Origin: Bacteroidales bacterium
Lineage (GTDB): Bacteria > Bacteroidota > Bacteroidia > Bacteroidales > F082
Reading direction: 5' to 3'
Length of the DNA: 64,000 nucleotides
Assembly (NCBI GenBank): GCA_028704385.1
Contig: JAQVLA010000012.1
Coordinates: forward strand, 1 to 64,000
The position numbers and the translations under genes are program-made. This document shows, piece by piece, positions 54,787 to 63,918 of the stretch (position 1 is its first letter; each line of letters opens with the position of its first letter). The notes beneath the pieces are model-generated. The model searched no databases and had not been told where the DNA came from. It saw only the letters and a program-made list of their open reading frames with translations.

Positions 54787-56442
54787 ATGTTGCAAAAACT
54801 TCTCGTTTCAAATTATGCTTTGATCGAAAAGCTGGAGATAGATTTTAAGTCTGGTTTTACTGTAATAACAGGTGAAACAGGAGCAGGGAAATCTATATTG
54901 CTTGGAGCGCTGGGTTTGGTTGTTGGCAGGCGTACTGATGTATCCGTTTTAGCCGATGTCAATAAAAAATGTGTTGTGGAAGCCGGATTTCTGCTTGCAG
55001 ATGACAGCCTGAAACCGCTCTTTGAGATCTATTTACTGGATTATGAACAGGAGTGCCTGCTACGTCGCGAAATAAGTCCGAATGGAAAATCAAGGGCCTT
55101 TGTAAACGATACTCCTGTTAATCTGCAACAGCTTAAACAAATCGGTTCTCAGTTGATTGATATTCATGCGCAACATGATTCACTGCTACTTACCGATCAG
55201 ACGTATCAACTTGGCGTGCTGGATGCCTTGTTGAAGGATCAGAGCATACTGTCGCGCTATCGTACGAAATATCAATATTTTTTGCAGCTACGAAAAGAGA
55301 TTGATCAACTTCAGTCTAATCAGCTTCGATACGATAGCGAAGTGGATTTTATTCGTTTCCAACTTGCCGAATTTGCTAAAGCTGCTCTTAAACCTGATGA
55401 ATTTCAAGAGTTGGAGCAAAAACTTCACCTGCTCTCACATAGTGAGGAAATCAAAGCTTCACTATTCGCAGCAAACCAAATTTTACAGCATTCGGACGTC
55501 ACTGTTTTACAACAAATCAATCATTTGCAACAACTGTTGAATCGCCTGTCAAACTTTCTCCCTGAGGCTAATGAGTTGAGTAGCAGAGTGTCGGACATAC
55601 AGATTGAATTAAAGGATATTAGCTTTGAACTGGCTCGTCTTGAAGATCAAAGTTTTTTTGATCCACAGGAATTGATTGCTTGCCAGGAAAGGCTCGATTT
55701 GATTAATCACCTGATGCACAAGCATCATGTGCACGACTATGATTCTTTGCTACAGACACATAATACTTTGGAAGCTGAGTTGAATCAAATGGACTTTGAT
55801 AAAGATAAACTGGAATCCAAACGACTTGAATACAAAAAGATAGAAGCTGATCTATTCAAAATTGCCAATGATTTGCATAACAGCAGACTAGCTGTCGCAA
55901 AACCTTTTGGGCAGGAGGTTACCAAAGTGCTGCATGAACTTGGTATGCCACATGCTATATTTTATTTGCAATGCAGAAATACTGAGAAGCTACATCCTGA
56001 CGGGCATACAGCGGTTGACTTTTTGTTTACGGCCAGCAAAGGTATCGAAGTGGCAGAAATGAGTAAGATTGCTTCGGGAGGTGAGTTGTCGCGCCTGATG
56101 CTTGCCCTTAAGCATAAATTATCGCATACCGGAATGATTCCGACCTTGATTTTTGATGAAATTGACACCGGTGTATCCGGAGAGATAGCTGCTAAATTAG
56201 CTAAAGTGTTGAAGCAGATGTCACAAGGGATTCAATTGATTAGTATTACTCATTTACCACAGATCGCAGCCAGGGCTGATCATCATTTTCACGTTTACAA
56301 ACAGGAGGAAACTGAAAGGGCGCAGTCTGTGATAAAAACACTTTCGACAGAAGAACGTTATAGGGAAGTGGCCAAAATGCTTAGCAGTGATAACGTTACA
56401 ACCGCAGCACTTAAAGCAGCAAAAGAGCTTTTTGATTCGTAA
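54787..56442 (+). CDS. recN: DNA repair protein RecN
   Basis: A 551-aa SMC-like ATPase of double-strand-break repair. Walker A GETGAGKSILLGALGL at residues 29-44, Q/loop DIHAQHDSLLL near 130, two coiled-coil arms (about 160-370), signature ISKIASGGELSRLML-like SKIASGGELSRLMLALK near 420 and Walker B LIFDEIDTGVSG near 456. Normal length. Last gene of the bamD-to-recN block. Confidence 0.95.
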   Translation: MLQKLLVSNYALIEKLEIDFKSGFTVITGETGAGKSILLGALGLVVGRRTDVSVLADVNKKCVVEAGFLLADDSLKPLFEIYLLDYEQECLLRREISPNGKSRAFVNDTPVNLQQLKQIGSQLIDIHAQHDSLLLTDQTYQLGVLDALLKDQSILSRYRTKYQYFLQLRKEIDQLQSNQLRYDSEVDFIRFQLAEFAKAALKPDEFQELEQKLHLLSHSEEIKASLFAANQILQHSDVTVLQQINHLQQLLNRLSNFLPEANELSSRVSDIQIELKDISFELARLEDQSFFDPQELIACQERLDLINHLMHKHHVHDYDSLLQTHNTLEAELNQMDFDKDKLESKRLEYKKIEADLFKIANDLHNSRLAVAKPFGQEVTKVLHELGMPHAIFYLQCRNTEKLHPDGHTAVDFLFTASKGIEVAEMSKIASGGELSRLMLALKHKLSHTGMIPTLIFDEIDTGVSGEIAAKLAKVLKQMSQGIQLISITHLPQIAARADHHFHVYKQEETERAQSVIKTLSTEERYREVAKMLSSDNVTTAALKAAKELFDS

Positions 56443-56561
56443 AGATCTGGTTGATTAATTCTTAATTTACAGAATAACAGATTGATATGTGCAAATTATT
56501 TACATATATTCATTTGATTTATGCATTTACGGTCTTAAAAGCGGTTAATAAAAATTTCAAT

Positions 56562-56569
56562 TATCTTTG
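56562..56569 (+). promoter_or_regulatory. -7 element of fabI promoter
   Basis: TATCTTTG, exact TAnnTTTG, 30 bases before the fabI ATG. No clear TTG at 19 bases. Confidence 0.5.
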
Positions 56570-56598
56570 CCCGTTTATAAATTTGAAAAAATACCATT

Positions 56599-57456
56599 AT
56601 GGCCTACAATCTTTTAAAAGGAAAAAAAGGAATTATTTTTGGTGCTTTGGACAGCAAGTCTATTGCCTGGAAGGTAGCCGAGAGGGCTTATGAAGAAGGA
56701 GCCGTTTTTACGCTTAGTAATACACCCACTGCCTTACGTTTTGGCGAACTTGATGAGTTGGCAGAAAAAACCAATTCAACAGTAATTCCGGCAGACGCTA
56801 CTTCAGTTGAAGATCTTAAGAATGTTTTTGAGCAAAGTATGAAGGTGTTGGATGGAAAAGTAGATTTTGTGCTACATTCAATCGGGATGTCGCTTAACGT
56901 GCGTAAGAAGCGTGTTTACAGCGATTTGGATTATAACTTTCTTAATAAAACACTGGATATTTCAGCAATATCATTTCATAAAATGCTGCAACTTGCCTTT
57001 AAGATGGATGCCATTAATGAGTGGGGATCCGTTGTTGGATTATCCTATGTAGCAGCACAACGAACGCACTATGGTTACAACGATATGGCAGATGCCAAGG
57101 CCTTGCTTGAATCTATTGCACGCAGCTTTGGATATATTTATGGCCGTGATCGTAAGATCAGGGTTAATACCATCTCACAATCGCCTACCATGACAACGGC
57201 CGGAAGCGGCGTAAAAGGCATTGACGGCTTGATGGATTTTACCAATCGCATGTCGCCACTTGGCAATGCTAATGCAGAGGAATGTGCCGATTATTGCATT
57301 ACCTTATTTTCTGATCTCACACGTAAAGTTACAATGCAAAACCTCTTCCACGATGGAGGATTCTCAAGTATGGGTATGAGCTGGAAGGCGATGGAGATGT
57401 ATAACAAGAGCTTTAATTGTGATTGCAACGTAGATAAAGATATTGTGATGGATTAA
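56599..57456 (+). CDS. fabI: Enoyl-ACP reductase (FabI-type SDR)
   Basis: A 285-aa short-chain dehydrogenase of the FabI group, which reduces trans-2-enoyl-ACP in fatty acid elongation. N-terminal dinucleotide site GKKGIIFGALDSKSIAWKVA near residue 7, LHSIGMS near 92, and the active-site pair in YGYNDMADAKALLE near 158-170 (Tyr-x6-Lys pattern of FabI). Other FabI marks: NTISQSPTMTTAGSG and GLMDFTNRMSPLGN. Slightly longer C-terminus (NCDCNVDKD) than E. coli FabI. Own promoter. Confidence 0.9.
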   Translation: MAYNLLKGKKGIIFGALDSKSIAWKVAERAYEEGAVFTLSNTPTALRFGELDELAEKTNSTVIPADATSVEDLKNVFEQSMKVLDGKVDFVLHSIGMSLNVRKKRVYSDLDYNFLNKTLDISAISFHKMLQLAFKMDAINEWGSVVGLSYVAAQRTHYGYNDMADAKALLESIARSFGYIYGRDRKIRVNTISQSPTMTTAGSGVKGIDGLMDFTNRMSPLGNANAEECADYCITLFSDLTRKVTMQNLFHDGGFSSMGMSWKAMEMYNKSFNCDCNVDKDIVMD

Positions 57457-57483
57457 GCATCATGTTCAAAAAAAAGCTTACTT

Positions 57484-57502
57484 TGTAGCGATATTTGCTA
57501 CA
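57484..57502. promoter_or_regulatory. Inverted repeat just before the sensor kinase ATG
   Basis: TGTAGC (57484-57489) and GCTACA (57497-57502) with a seven-base spacer, ending one base before the ATG at 57504. It could be an operator or a start-proximal hairpin that limits translation. Confidence 0.4.
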
Positions 57503-57503
57503 G

Positions 57504-58574
57504 ATGAAGCGGATTGTCCCATTCTTGTTTTTTATCGCTTGTATTGCTTCGGTTCATGGAATCGAAGAAAATGTTGTGAATACAAGGATCCCGCCACAAT
57601 GGGAGTTTCAACAGGATGTTTTTGCCAGTTTCAGCGCCTTTTCACCGCTCAACGAACATGATATTGGAGTGGTATATGATATCATTCAGGATCGTACCGG
57701 TTTTGTGTGGCTGGCAGGCGAAAAAGGACTTGGACGTTTTGATGGTTACGAGTTTCGGGTTTATCATGCAGATTCGTTGGAGGGCAGCCTTCATGGTAAT
57801 CTGATCAGCAACCTGGCAGTGGATGAGCAGGGATGTTTGTGGGTAGGTCATGCTGCCGGAATCTCTGTTTATCATGAGAACAATAATACATTTCGTTCGG
57901 TTTTTGGTGCTTTTGAAAGTGGAAATGTTATTACTGACAGTAACTATGTACGTGCTCTCATACTCGATGGGGATTCACTCATTTGGTTCGAAACTGCGGA
58001 TGGCTGGTTGAATCAATATCATCGTAGGACGGAAACAATCAGAAAAATTCATAGGCATCAGACCGTATCACAGCTTTATTATCGCTATCATGCCATTTTA
58101 AAGGATAAGGATGGTGATTTGTTTGTAGGTGCACGCGGCATTCCGCCGATGTACTATGATAAAGTAGGTAAGCGGTTTCACACCCTGCCTGTCGATCCTA
58201 AAGAAATACCCGGAACAAAACGAGAGCCTGATGTTTCAGTTTTATTTGCAGATAAGCCAGGCTTTGTCTGGGTTGGAGGTTTAGAAGGTATTTATCTTTA
58301 CGAAAAAGCCAGGAATTATCTTCATAAATATAAATCCGGAACAATCTATGACATGATAAGGTCAAGGGATGGAGATTATTGGCTGGGAAGTGGTAATGGT
58401 GCGTATCGGATTAATCCTCAAACAGGTAAGGGAACAATTTATCGGCTGAACAACAATGATCCCCGATCGCTCGGCGGCGAAAGAATTTTTGATGTATTGA
58501 AGATAGAAGTGGCCGTATCTGGCTGTCACATGAGAATGGTGTTTCAACATTTCAACCACTCAAACCTGGCATAA
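57504..58574 (+). CDS. Propeller-type sensor histidine kinase, N-terminal part (frameshifted)
   Basis: About 356 aa as read. Signal peptide MKRIVPFLFFIACIASVHG, then two-component-regulator propeller repeats (DRTGFVWLAGEKGLGRFDG, DEQGCLWVGHAAGISVYH, RDGDYWLGSGNGAYRINPQTG). At about 58499 the frame slips: after FDVL the sequence continues in the next frame as EDRSGRIWLSHENGVSTFQP, a normal propeller repeat, and joins the ORF at 58598 without gap. One missing G would restore a 1048-aa protein. The tail read here (from KIEVAVSG) is out of frame. ATG 57504 preferred over a TTG three codons before. Confidence 0.8.
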   Translation: MKRIVPFLFFIACIASVHGIEENVVNTRIPPQWEFQQDVFASFSAFSPLNEHDIGVVYDIIQDRTGFVWLAGEKGLGRFDGYEFRVYHADSLEGSLHGNLISNLAVDEQGCLWVGHAAGISVYHENNNTFRSVFGAFESGNVITDSNYVRALILDGDSLIWFETADGWLNQYHRRTETIRKIHRHQTVSQLYYRYHAILKDKDGDLFVGARGIPPMYYDKVGKRFHTLPVDPKEIPGTKREPDVSVLFADKPGFVWVGGLEGIYLYEKARNYLHKYKSGTIYDMIRSRDGDYWLGSGNGAYRINPQTGKGTIYRLNNNDPRSLGGERIFDVLKIEVAVSGCHMRMVFQHFNHSNLA

Positions 58575-58597
58575 AATATCTTTTTCATATTCCGGGT

Positions 58598-60649
58598 TTG
58601 GAGCAAACTCCGGCCTCCAGCCGGATAACCAGCCTGGCTCGTAAAAGTGATGATGAACTATGGATAGGTACCGCTGATGGGGGTCTTGATGCGATGAATA
58701 TTGAAACTTTTGAATTCAAGCATTTTACACCCACAACAAATCCCGGCATTCTATCAGTGCATGTACGAACTTTGAAGAATCATCCTGATGGAAGCTTGTA
58801 TATTGGTTTTTGGGAGGGAAAAGGTTTCGGACGAATGGCAAAAGGCAGTAATGTTTTCGAACATTTCAGTTATGATCCGACAAGTTTCAAAAAGGATTGG
58901 TATAATGATTTTGAATTTACTCAGCAGGGTGATGTCTATCTGGGTTTCTGGGGAGGGCCGGGTTTAACCTTATTTAGGCATAAATCGGGAGTGTTTGGAA
59001 CTGAACTGGCCGGTCAAATGCCTGATCCTTACTATGATAGGTTAATCAATGCTTTGGCTAAATCCAACGATGGAAAAGTATGGATAGCCACAACACAATC
59101 GGGTGTAGTATGTTATAATGAGATGAACAAGCAATCCACTACTTATTTTGAAGAAAAGCGTAATGGAGGTGGTATCGATGAAAAGCAAATTTATGATGTG
59201 GCTCTCGATTTTCAAGGTAACATCTGGGCATGTGGAAGTCAGTTGTACTTGTATGATTCGCACAAGGATTGCTTTGTAAAACAGTCGCTTGGACTGAATT
59301 TGAAGTTCATGGAAATTTTTCGCATACATCCGGTACGAAACGGAAATCTTTGGTTGCTAACTTTAAAAGGACTTATGCGGTTTGATCCGGAAAGGAACTG
59401 GCTAACTGATTTTAGCTCACATGTGCGTCTTAGTTTTAAATTTAACCAGGCGGCCGCACTTCAATGGGATGAGGACGTGATGATTTTGGGTGGATCAAAC
59501 GGCTTTGCCATGATAGAGAATGATAAACTGGGATTTCTTCATGCTTTTCCGAAGGTTTTCCTTACACATCTGGATGTGTTTAATGAAACTTTTATTCCAC
59601 TTCTCGCAAAACTGGAAGAAGTTAACCTGGCGCACAACCAGAATTTCTTTGCTATTCATTTTGGCACCGATCGCTGGGAAAAAGATCAGCCCTATACCTA
59701 TTTTACTAAACTCGAAGGATTCGACAACGATTGGCGAATGATTATGCCACAGCAAAAATCGATGTATTTTACCAATGTACCGGCGGGCACTTATATATTT
59801 AAAATGCGCACTGGCGATGCCTATGGCAATAAAAGTGATCAGGAGGCTCGGCTGGTAATCCATATCAAAGCAGCATGGTGGAAGCAGTGGTGGTTTTTTA
59901 CTGCAGCAGCGATGCTAATTGTCGGATTTTTTGGTTTTTTGTGGTATCTGAGAATACGTGACGAAAAAATGAAATGGCAGAATACAGATCTGAATCAGCA
60001 GTTGCTGCGATTACAAATGAATCCTCATTTTATTTTTAATTCGCTCACTTCTATACAAAATTATATTTATAGCAATCAAACTCATCTTGCAGGACAATAC
60101 CTGTCTGACTTTGCCAGACTCATCAGGCTTATCCTCGAAAACAGCCGACACGAATCTATTTCCCTTGATAAAGAGATTGAAACCATCAAATTATATATGA
60201 ATCTTCAACAATTACGCTTTACCGGGAAAATAGATTTTAGTATAAAGGTTGATCCTGATATTGATACTGAAGTAACTTATGTTCCCCCGATGATGGCTCA
60301 ACCATTTTTGGAAAATGCAATTGAGCACGGGATTAAAAACAATAATAAAGATGGTGTGATTGAGGTATGTTATCAATTGATTGGCTCCCGAATCCGTTTC
60401 GAGGTAAGAGATAATGGTATTGGAATAGTGGCTTCAAAAAAGTTTGTTCAAGACAGCCAGTCTATAAAAAAGGAATCCCTTTCAATTAAAATTTGCAGGG
60501 AAAGGCTACAACTATTGGAACGCAAAACAAAAAGAAAAATTCCCTTTCTTCTGGATGAGATAATCGAAGATGGTCAGGTTAAAGGAACCCGTGTAGCGTT
60601 TGAAGTTCCTTTAAAAGGTAGTTTTTTAAGTAAAAAGTTAAAAACATGA
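58598..60649 (+). CDS. Propeller-type sensor histidine kinase, C-terminal part (LytS-like)
   Basis: The in-frame remainder of the split kinase; its real coding begins at about 58502 upstream of this nominal ATG. It holds the rest of the sensor propeller, a Y_Y_Y-type domain (about residues 355-430: YFTKLEGFDNDWRM, VPAGTYIFKMRTGDAYGN), one membrane helix (WFFTAAAMLIVGFFGFLWYL), and a HisKA_7/LytS-type kinase core with the phospho-acceptor His in LQMNPHFIFNSL, and HATPase motifs AQPFLENAIEHGI and VRDNGIGI. The stop overlaps the ATG of the response regulator (ATGA), so the pair is an operon. Confidence 0.85.
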   Translation: MEQTPASSRITSLARKSDDELWIGTADGGLDAMNIETFEFKHFTPTTNPGILSVHVRTLKNHPDGSLYIGFWEGKGFGRMAKGSNVFEHFSYDPTSFKKDWYNDFEFTQQGDVYLGFWGGPGLTLFRHKSGVFGTELAGQMPDPYYDRLINALAKSNDGKVWIATTQSGVVCYNEMNKQSTTYFEEKRNGGGIDEKQIYDVALDFQGNIWACGSQLYLYDSHKDCFVKQSLGLNLKFMEIFRIHPVRNGNLWLLTLKGLMRFDPERNWLTDFSSHVRLSFKFNQAAALQWDEDVMILGGSNGFAMIENDKLGFLHAFPKVFLTHLDVFNETFIPLLAKLEEVNLAHNQNFFAIHFGTDRWEKDQPYTYFTKLEGFDNDWRMIMPQQKSMYFTNVPAGTYIFKMRTGDAYGNKSDQEARLVIHIKAAWWKQWWFFTAAAMLIVGFFGFLWYLRIRDEKMKWQNTDLNQQLLRLQMNPHFIFNSLTSIQNYIYSNQTHLAGQYLSDFARLIRLILENSRHESISLDKEIETIKLYMNLQQLRFTGKIDFSIKVDPDIDTEVTYVPPMMAQPFLENAIEHGIKNNNKDGVIEVCYQLIGSRIRFEVRDNGIGIVASKKFVQDSQSIKKESLSIKICRERLQLLERKTKRKIPFLLDEIIEDGQVKGTRVAFEVPLKGSFLSKKLKT

Positions 60650-61398
60650 GTATTAAAGCTATCATTGTTGACGATGAAGCAAACGCCCGGCAGGTGTTGT
60701 TGAATATGCTGCAATATTATTGTAAAGATATTGCTGTGGTGGGGCAGGCAGATAGCGTTGCAACAGCTTACGAGCTTATAATGGAGCAAAATCCGGAGGT
60801 GATATTTTTGGACATAAAAATGCCCGGAGAGAATGGTTTTGAGTTGATTAAGAAATTCAAAGCCATTCCATTTAAGATAATTTTTGTAACGGCATTTGAT
60901 CATTTTGCCTTAAGAGCGATCAAGTTGAGTGCTGTAGATTACTTGCTCAAACCGGTTAGTCCCAGAGAGTTAATCCGTTCGGTAGCCAAGCTTGAGCAAC
61001 AACTGGATGTTGAGGATCAATATGAAAAGCAATTGGAGACCCTGGAGGATAATCTTGAATCAGATAAAACCACAAAGAAGATCATTCTCAACACATCCAC
61101 CACCATGCATGTTGTTAAGATTGATGAAGTGATACGTTGCGAAGCAGATGAGAATTATACACATGTCATCAGGGCAGACGGCAAAACTTTATTGGTTTCA
61201 AAAACCCTGAAAGAATTTGAAGATTTGTTAAGTCCATATGGTTTTTGTCGGGTTCATCAATCGCATCTGATCAATCTGAATCATGTGGTCACTTATGAAA
61301 AAAGCGGGAACATGGTTTTTCTTTCTACAAAGGAGCATGTACCGGTTTCGAGCCGTCGTAAAGAGTATTTTCTTTCATCGCTGCAGCAATATATTTAA
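60646..61398 (+). CDS. LytTR-family response regulator
   Basis: A 250-aa regulator. Receiver domain (about 1-120) with acidic pocket IIVDDEAN, phospho-acceptor Asp in VIFLDIKMPGENGF near residue 54, and the Lys in LLKPVSPREL near 105. LytTR DNA-binding domain (about 145-250) with VDEVIRCEADENYTHV and FCRVHQSHLINLNHV. Cognate partner of the upstream LytS-like kinase. The target may include the two lipoprotein genes that follow, as no other genes are adjacent (inference). Confidence 0.93.
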   Translation: MSIKAIIVDDEANARQVLLNMLQYYCKDIAVVGQADSVATAYELIMEQNPEVIFLDIKMPGENGFELIKKFKAIPFKIIFVTAFDHFALRAIKLSAVDYLLKPVSPRELIRSVAKLEQQLDVEDQYEKQLETLEDNLESDKTTKKIILNTSTTMHVVKIDEVIRCEADENYTHVIRADGKTLLVSKTLKEFEDLLSPYGFCRVHQSHLINLNHVVTYEKSGNMVFLSTKEHVPVSSRRKEYFLSSLQQYI

Positions 61399-61522
61399 TT
61401 TCAGATAATCAACCAATCGCTACACTTAATAAAAAAACCTTGTCATTGATCAAATTGATTTGATTAAGGGTTTCGTACAACACTATTTTGCAGCAGTATG
61501 TAACCCCTTAAATTAATTTACA

Positions 61523-61939
61523 ATGAAAACAAAAAATGTACTCATTGCCTTAGGCACATTGATGATGTTTGTGATGTTTACAACAACATCATGCAAGAAA
61601 AAAAGTTCGGATCCGGAACCGCCGCCAACACCCTACAATCCGGTTTTTTCCTCTACCTCAATTGCAATTGATGCAACAACCATTGATTTTTACATCACCT
61701 GTACATCAGATGATTATGAATTGATCAAGGTTGAAGTAAAATCACCCGGTGCACTGCAGGATGATATCTATATGGGAAATGGTATGTTATTGATTCGTAA
61801 TGAGCCAATTACATTTCCAAACTACTTTGTACGAACAAGTGGTACCTGGACCTTTATTGTCACCGGAACGATCAAGAGTGGTACACACATAGGTGAGTCT
61901 TTTACAGCTACAACCAGTGTTACGGTAACCGGAAAGTAA
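61523..61939 (+). CDS. Small lipoprotein, hypothetical
   Basis: A 138-aa lipoprotein: signal peptide with lipobox TTSC near residue 21-24, then KKKSSDPEPPPTP, a Pro-rich linker, and a beta-sandwich-like rest with TATTSVTVTGK at the end. No known domain. It is 124 bases after the LytTR gene, with a TATTTTG box just upstream of the leader. Confidence 0.6.
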   Translation: MKTKNVLIALGTLMMFVMFTTTSCKKKSSDPEPPPTPYNPVFSSTSIAIDATTIDFYITCTSDDYELIKVEVKSPGALQDDIYMGNGMLLIRNEPITFPNYFVRTSGTWTFIVTGTIKSGTHIGESFTATTSVTVTGK

Positions 61940-61979
61940 AGCGCTGATCTATTGATTGTTTTGCTAAACATCAACGACA

Positions 61980-62438
61980 ATGAACCACAGAGCTTTGCTA
62001 TTTATTGTGATGTTTTGTTTAATAGCTACAGGCTGTAATCAAAACCAAACAACAGATACGGCTGATTGTGATGAAGTATTTTTTATGAGTCTTGATGATT
62101 TCAGTAGCAAAACAATGTGTACCAGCAATCTTGATACCTATGTATTAGGTAAAGACGGATTGAATTTGAAAGTAATGAAGGATGAACTCGCCGGAAAAGT
62201 GATATTCGAGCTTTTGCTTAATTCCTGGTCAGGTCCGGGCGAATATAAGCTGGGAGGAAACTCCAATACATGTGAGTTGATCGTTCAAGGTGCTACAGAT
62301 GAATTTTACAAATGTACCTCAGGAAATATCCTCGTAACAGAAGCCACTTCAAACAAACTGGAAGCTAACTTTTCAATCGTTATCGAAGGATTTTATAACA
62401 AAAAGGTCATTCACGCCCGAGGAGGGGTACATTTGTAG
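61980..62438 (+). CDS. Small lipoprotein, hypothetical
   Basis: A 152-aa lipoprotein with lipobox IATGC near residue 15-19 and a beta-rich mature part (YKLGGNSNTCELIVQG, GFYNKKVIHARGGVHL). Four Cys in the mature part beyond the lipid Cys may form disulfides. No known domain. It follows the preceding lipoprotein by about 40 bases, so the two may be cotranscribed. Confidence 0.55.
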   Translation: MNHRALLFIVMFCLIATGCNQNQTTDTADCDEVFFMSLDDFSSKTMCTSNLDTYVLGKDGLNLKVMKDELAGKVIFELLLNSWSGPGEYKLGGNSNTCELIVQGATDEFYKCTSGNILVTEATSNKLEANFSIVIEGFYNKKVIHARGGVHL

Positions 62439-62461
62439 TTTTCTCGTTTGATGTGATCAGT

Positions 62462-62486
62462 AAGGCCGGCTGTTTGTGCCGGCTTT
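62462..62486. terminator. Terminator between convergent genes
   Basis: GCCGGC / GCCGGC stem with a TGTTTGT loop and a short T run. Lies between the stops at 62438 and 62493. Confidence 0.6.
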
Positions 62487-62492
62487 GCTGGT

Positions 62493-63263
62493 TTATAAAG
62501 AATCCAATTGCTTCTCCATGCTAAGCATAAATAAGGCAAGATCATATTTTACCGGATCACATGGATCCATTTTTCGCAGTTGTATTGTAAGTTCATCAGC
62601 CGCCTTACGGTCATCTTGTTTCCGTATGAGCAATCCCAGTTTTCGTGCGGCTTTTCCGGTATGCAGATCAAGTGGGCAAATCAAATCTTTCGTTGAAATA
62701 CTCTTCCATATCCCAAAATCAATGCCAGTTTCATCTTTGCGCACCATCCACCGCAAAAACATATTGAACCGTTTGGCCGATGATCCTTTATTGGGATTGG
62801 CCAGGTGTTTTTCGGTTCTTTTTTCATGTGGAAACTTTAGTAAGGATTCTCTGGCAAATACAATTGCTTCCCAGATGCCACCATTTTTGTAAGCGTTCGA
62901 AAAAATCACTTCCAGTCCGCCTGAATGTCGGTAAATCATTGCCACAGCGTTTATTAGGGCATGACAATCAATTCCTTTGAAAGTGCGATACTGAAATTGT
63001 TCCAGCCTGCTGAAATCACGATCAGATGCCTGCATCACAAATTGATGAGGGGCATGATCCATCAGCTGCATCAAAAAGCCGGCACGTTCGATGATCTGAC
63101 GGCGCATCCCCCATGAAAGAATTGCTGTTAAGAAGGCTGAAATTTCAATATCTTCTTTTTTGGTAAAACGATGTGGAATACTGATCGGATCATTAGCAAC
63201 AAATAATTGTTCTCTGGTGATTTGAATTAATTTAAAATCGAGTAGTGTTTTAATATTCTCCAT
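62493..63263 (-). CDS. TIGR02757 family protein (DUF2400)
   Basis: About 256 aa from the ATG at 63263 (MENIKTLL); a longer reading runs into the upstream terminator. Family features: FTKKEDIEISAFLTAILSWG near residue 39, FKGIDCHALINAV near 95, and a C-terminal CPLDLHTGKAARKLGLL near 195. The family has a DNA-glycosylase-like helical fold; activity is unconfirmed. The -7 element sits five bases before the ATG (see findings). Confidence 0.82.
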   Translation of the reverse strand: MENIKTLLDFKLIQITREQLFVANDPISIPHRFTKKEDIEISAFLTAILSWGMRRQIIERAGFLMQLMDHAPHQFVMQASDRDFSRLEQFQYRTFKGIDCHALINAVAMIYRHSGGLEVIFSNAYKNGGIWEAIVFARESLLKFPHEKRTEKHLANPNKGSSAKRFNMFLRWMVRKDETGIDFGIWKSISTKDLICPLDLHTGKAARKLGLLIRKQDDRKAADELTIQLRKMDPCDPVKYDLALFMLSMEKQLDSL

Positions 63264-63268
63264 GGATG

Positions 63269-63276
63269 CAAAAGTA
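63269..63276 (-). promoter_or_regulatory. -7 element five bases from the TIGR02757 ATG
   Basis: Minus-strand TACTTTTG, exact TAnnTTTG, then five bases and ATG. Same geometry as bamD. Confidence 0.5.
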
Positions 63277-63291
63277 GCTAATGAAGAAATC

Positions 63292-63323
63292 AAAAAAGCC
63301 CTCCAAAGTTTTTTGGAAGGCTT
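63292..63323 (-). terminator. Terminator of the 2-oxoacid oxidoreductase operon
   Basis: Minus-strand stem AAGCCTTCCAAA / TTTGGAGGGCTT with a small loop and following six T, 23 bases after the gamma-subunit stop at 63346. Confidence 0.8.
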
Positions 63324-63345
63324 AAATAATGGTTTTTGGCTAAAA

Positions 63346-63900
63346 TTAGTGTAATTCCTGCACAGCAATCACATTTTTTAATCCTGCATTTATTGCATCC
63401 TCATTCAGCGGGATGAGTTTGTGATAACGTTCGGGAAGTGATTTTTTTAATCCCAGAATTACGTTCTCCATCTTAACAACAGGCTTGATTTGGAGGTAGG
63501 CACCAAGCACTACCATATTAAAAATTTTAGTATTTCCCATTTCAGAAGCCAGGCGGGCAGCTTCGATCTGGTAAATATTTATGTCCGTTCTTTTCGGGTG
63601 GCGGGTGATACCGTTAGGGTCGTAAAGTAAAGTTCCTCCGGGACGCACACTGGTTTCAAACTTATCCATGGATTGCTGGTTAAGTATGATAGCAGAATCG
63701 AAGATAGTAAGGATGGGAGAGCTGATCCTTTCATCACTTACAATAATAGTTACGTTAGCAGTACCTCCGCGCATTTCGGGACCATATGAAGGCATCCAGC
63801 TTACTTCCTGGTTTTGCATGATGCCACTATAGGCTAAAATTTTTCCCATTGAAAGTACACCCTGGCCGCCAAATCCGGCTATGATTAATTCTTCAGTCAT
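63346..63900 (-). CDS. korC: 2-oxoacid:ferredoxin oxidoreductase, gamma subunit
   Basis: A 184-aa gamma subunit. Signature IIAGFGGQGVLSMGKILAYSG-type N-terminus (GGQGVLSMG), SWMPSYGPEMRGGTANVTIIV near residue 35-55, then the rest of the POR-gamma fold. It forms a complex with alpha and beta subunits to oxidise a 2-oxoacid to acyl-CoA with ferredoxin. Short C-terminus without ferredoxin domain suggests the Kor/Vor type. Eighteen bases after the beta subunit. The exact 2-oxoacid (2-oxoglutarate or branched-chain) is not resolved. Confidence 0.85.
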   Translation of the reverse strand: MTEELIIAGFGGQGVLSMGKILAYSGIMQNQEVSWMPSYGPEMRGGTANVTIIVSDERISSPILTIFDSAIILNQQSMDKFETSVRPGGTLLYDPNGITRHPKRTDINIYQIEAARLASEMGNTKIFNMVVLGAYLQIKPVVKMENVILGLKKSLPERYHKLIPLNEDAINAGLKNVIAVQELH

Positions 63901-63918
63901 TGTTCTGATTTTTTAATT

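Noticed and set aside
61430-61480. Hairpin AAACCTT ... AAGGGTTT after the LytTR gene.
   Set aside because: Long imperfect loop and no T tract; not convincing as a terminator.
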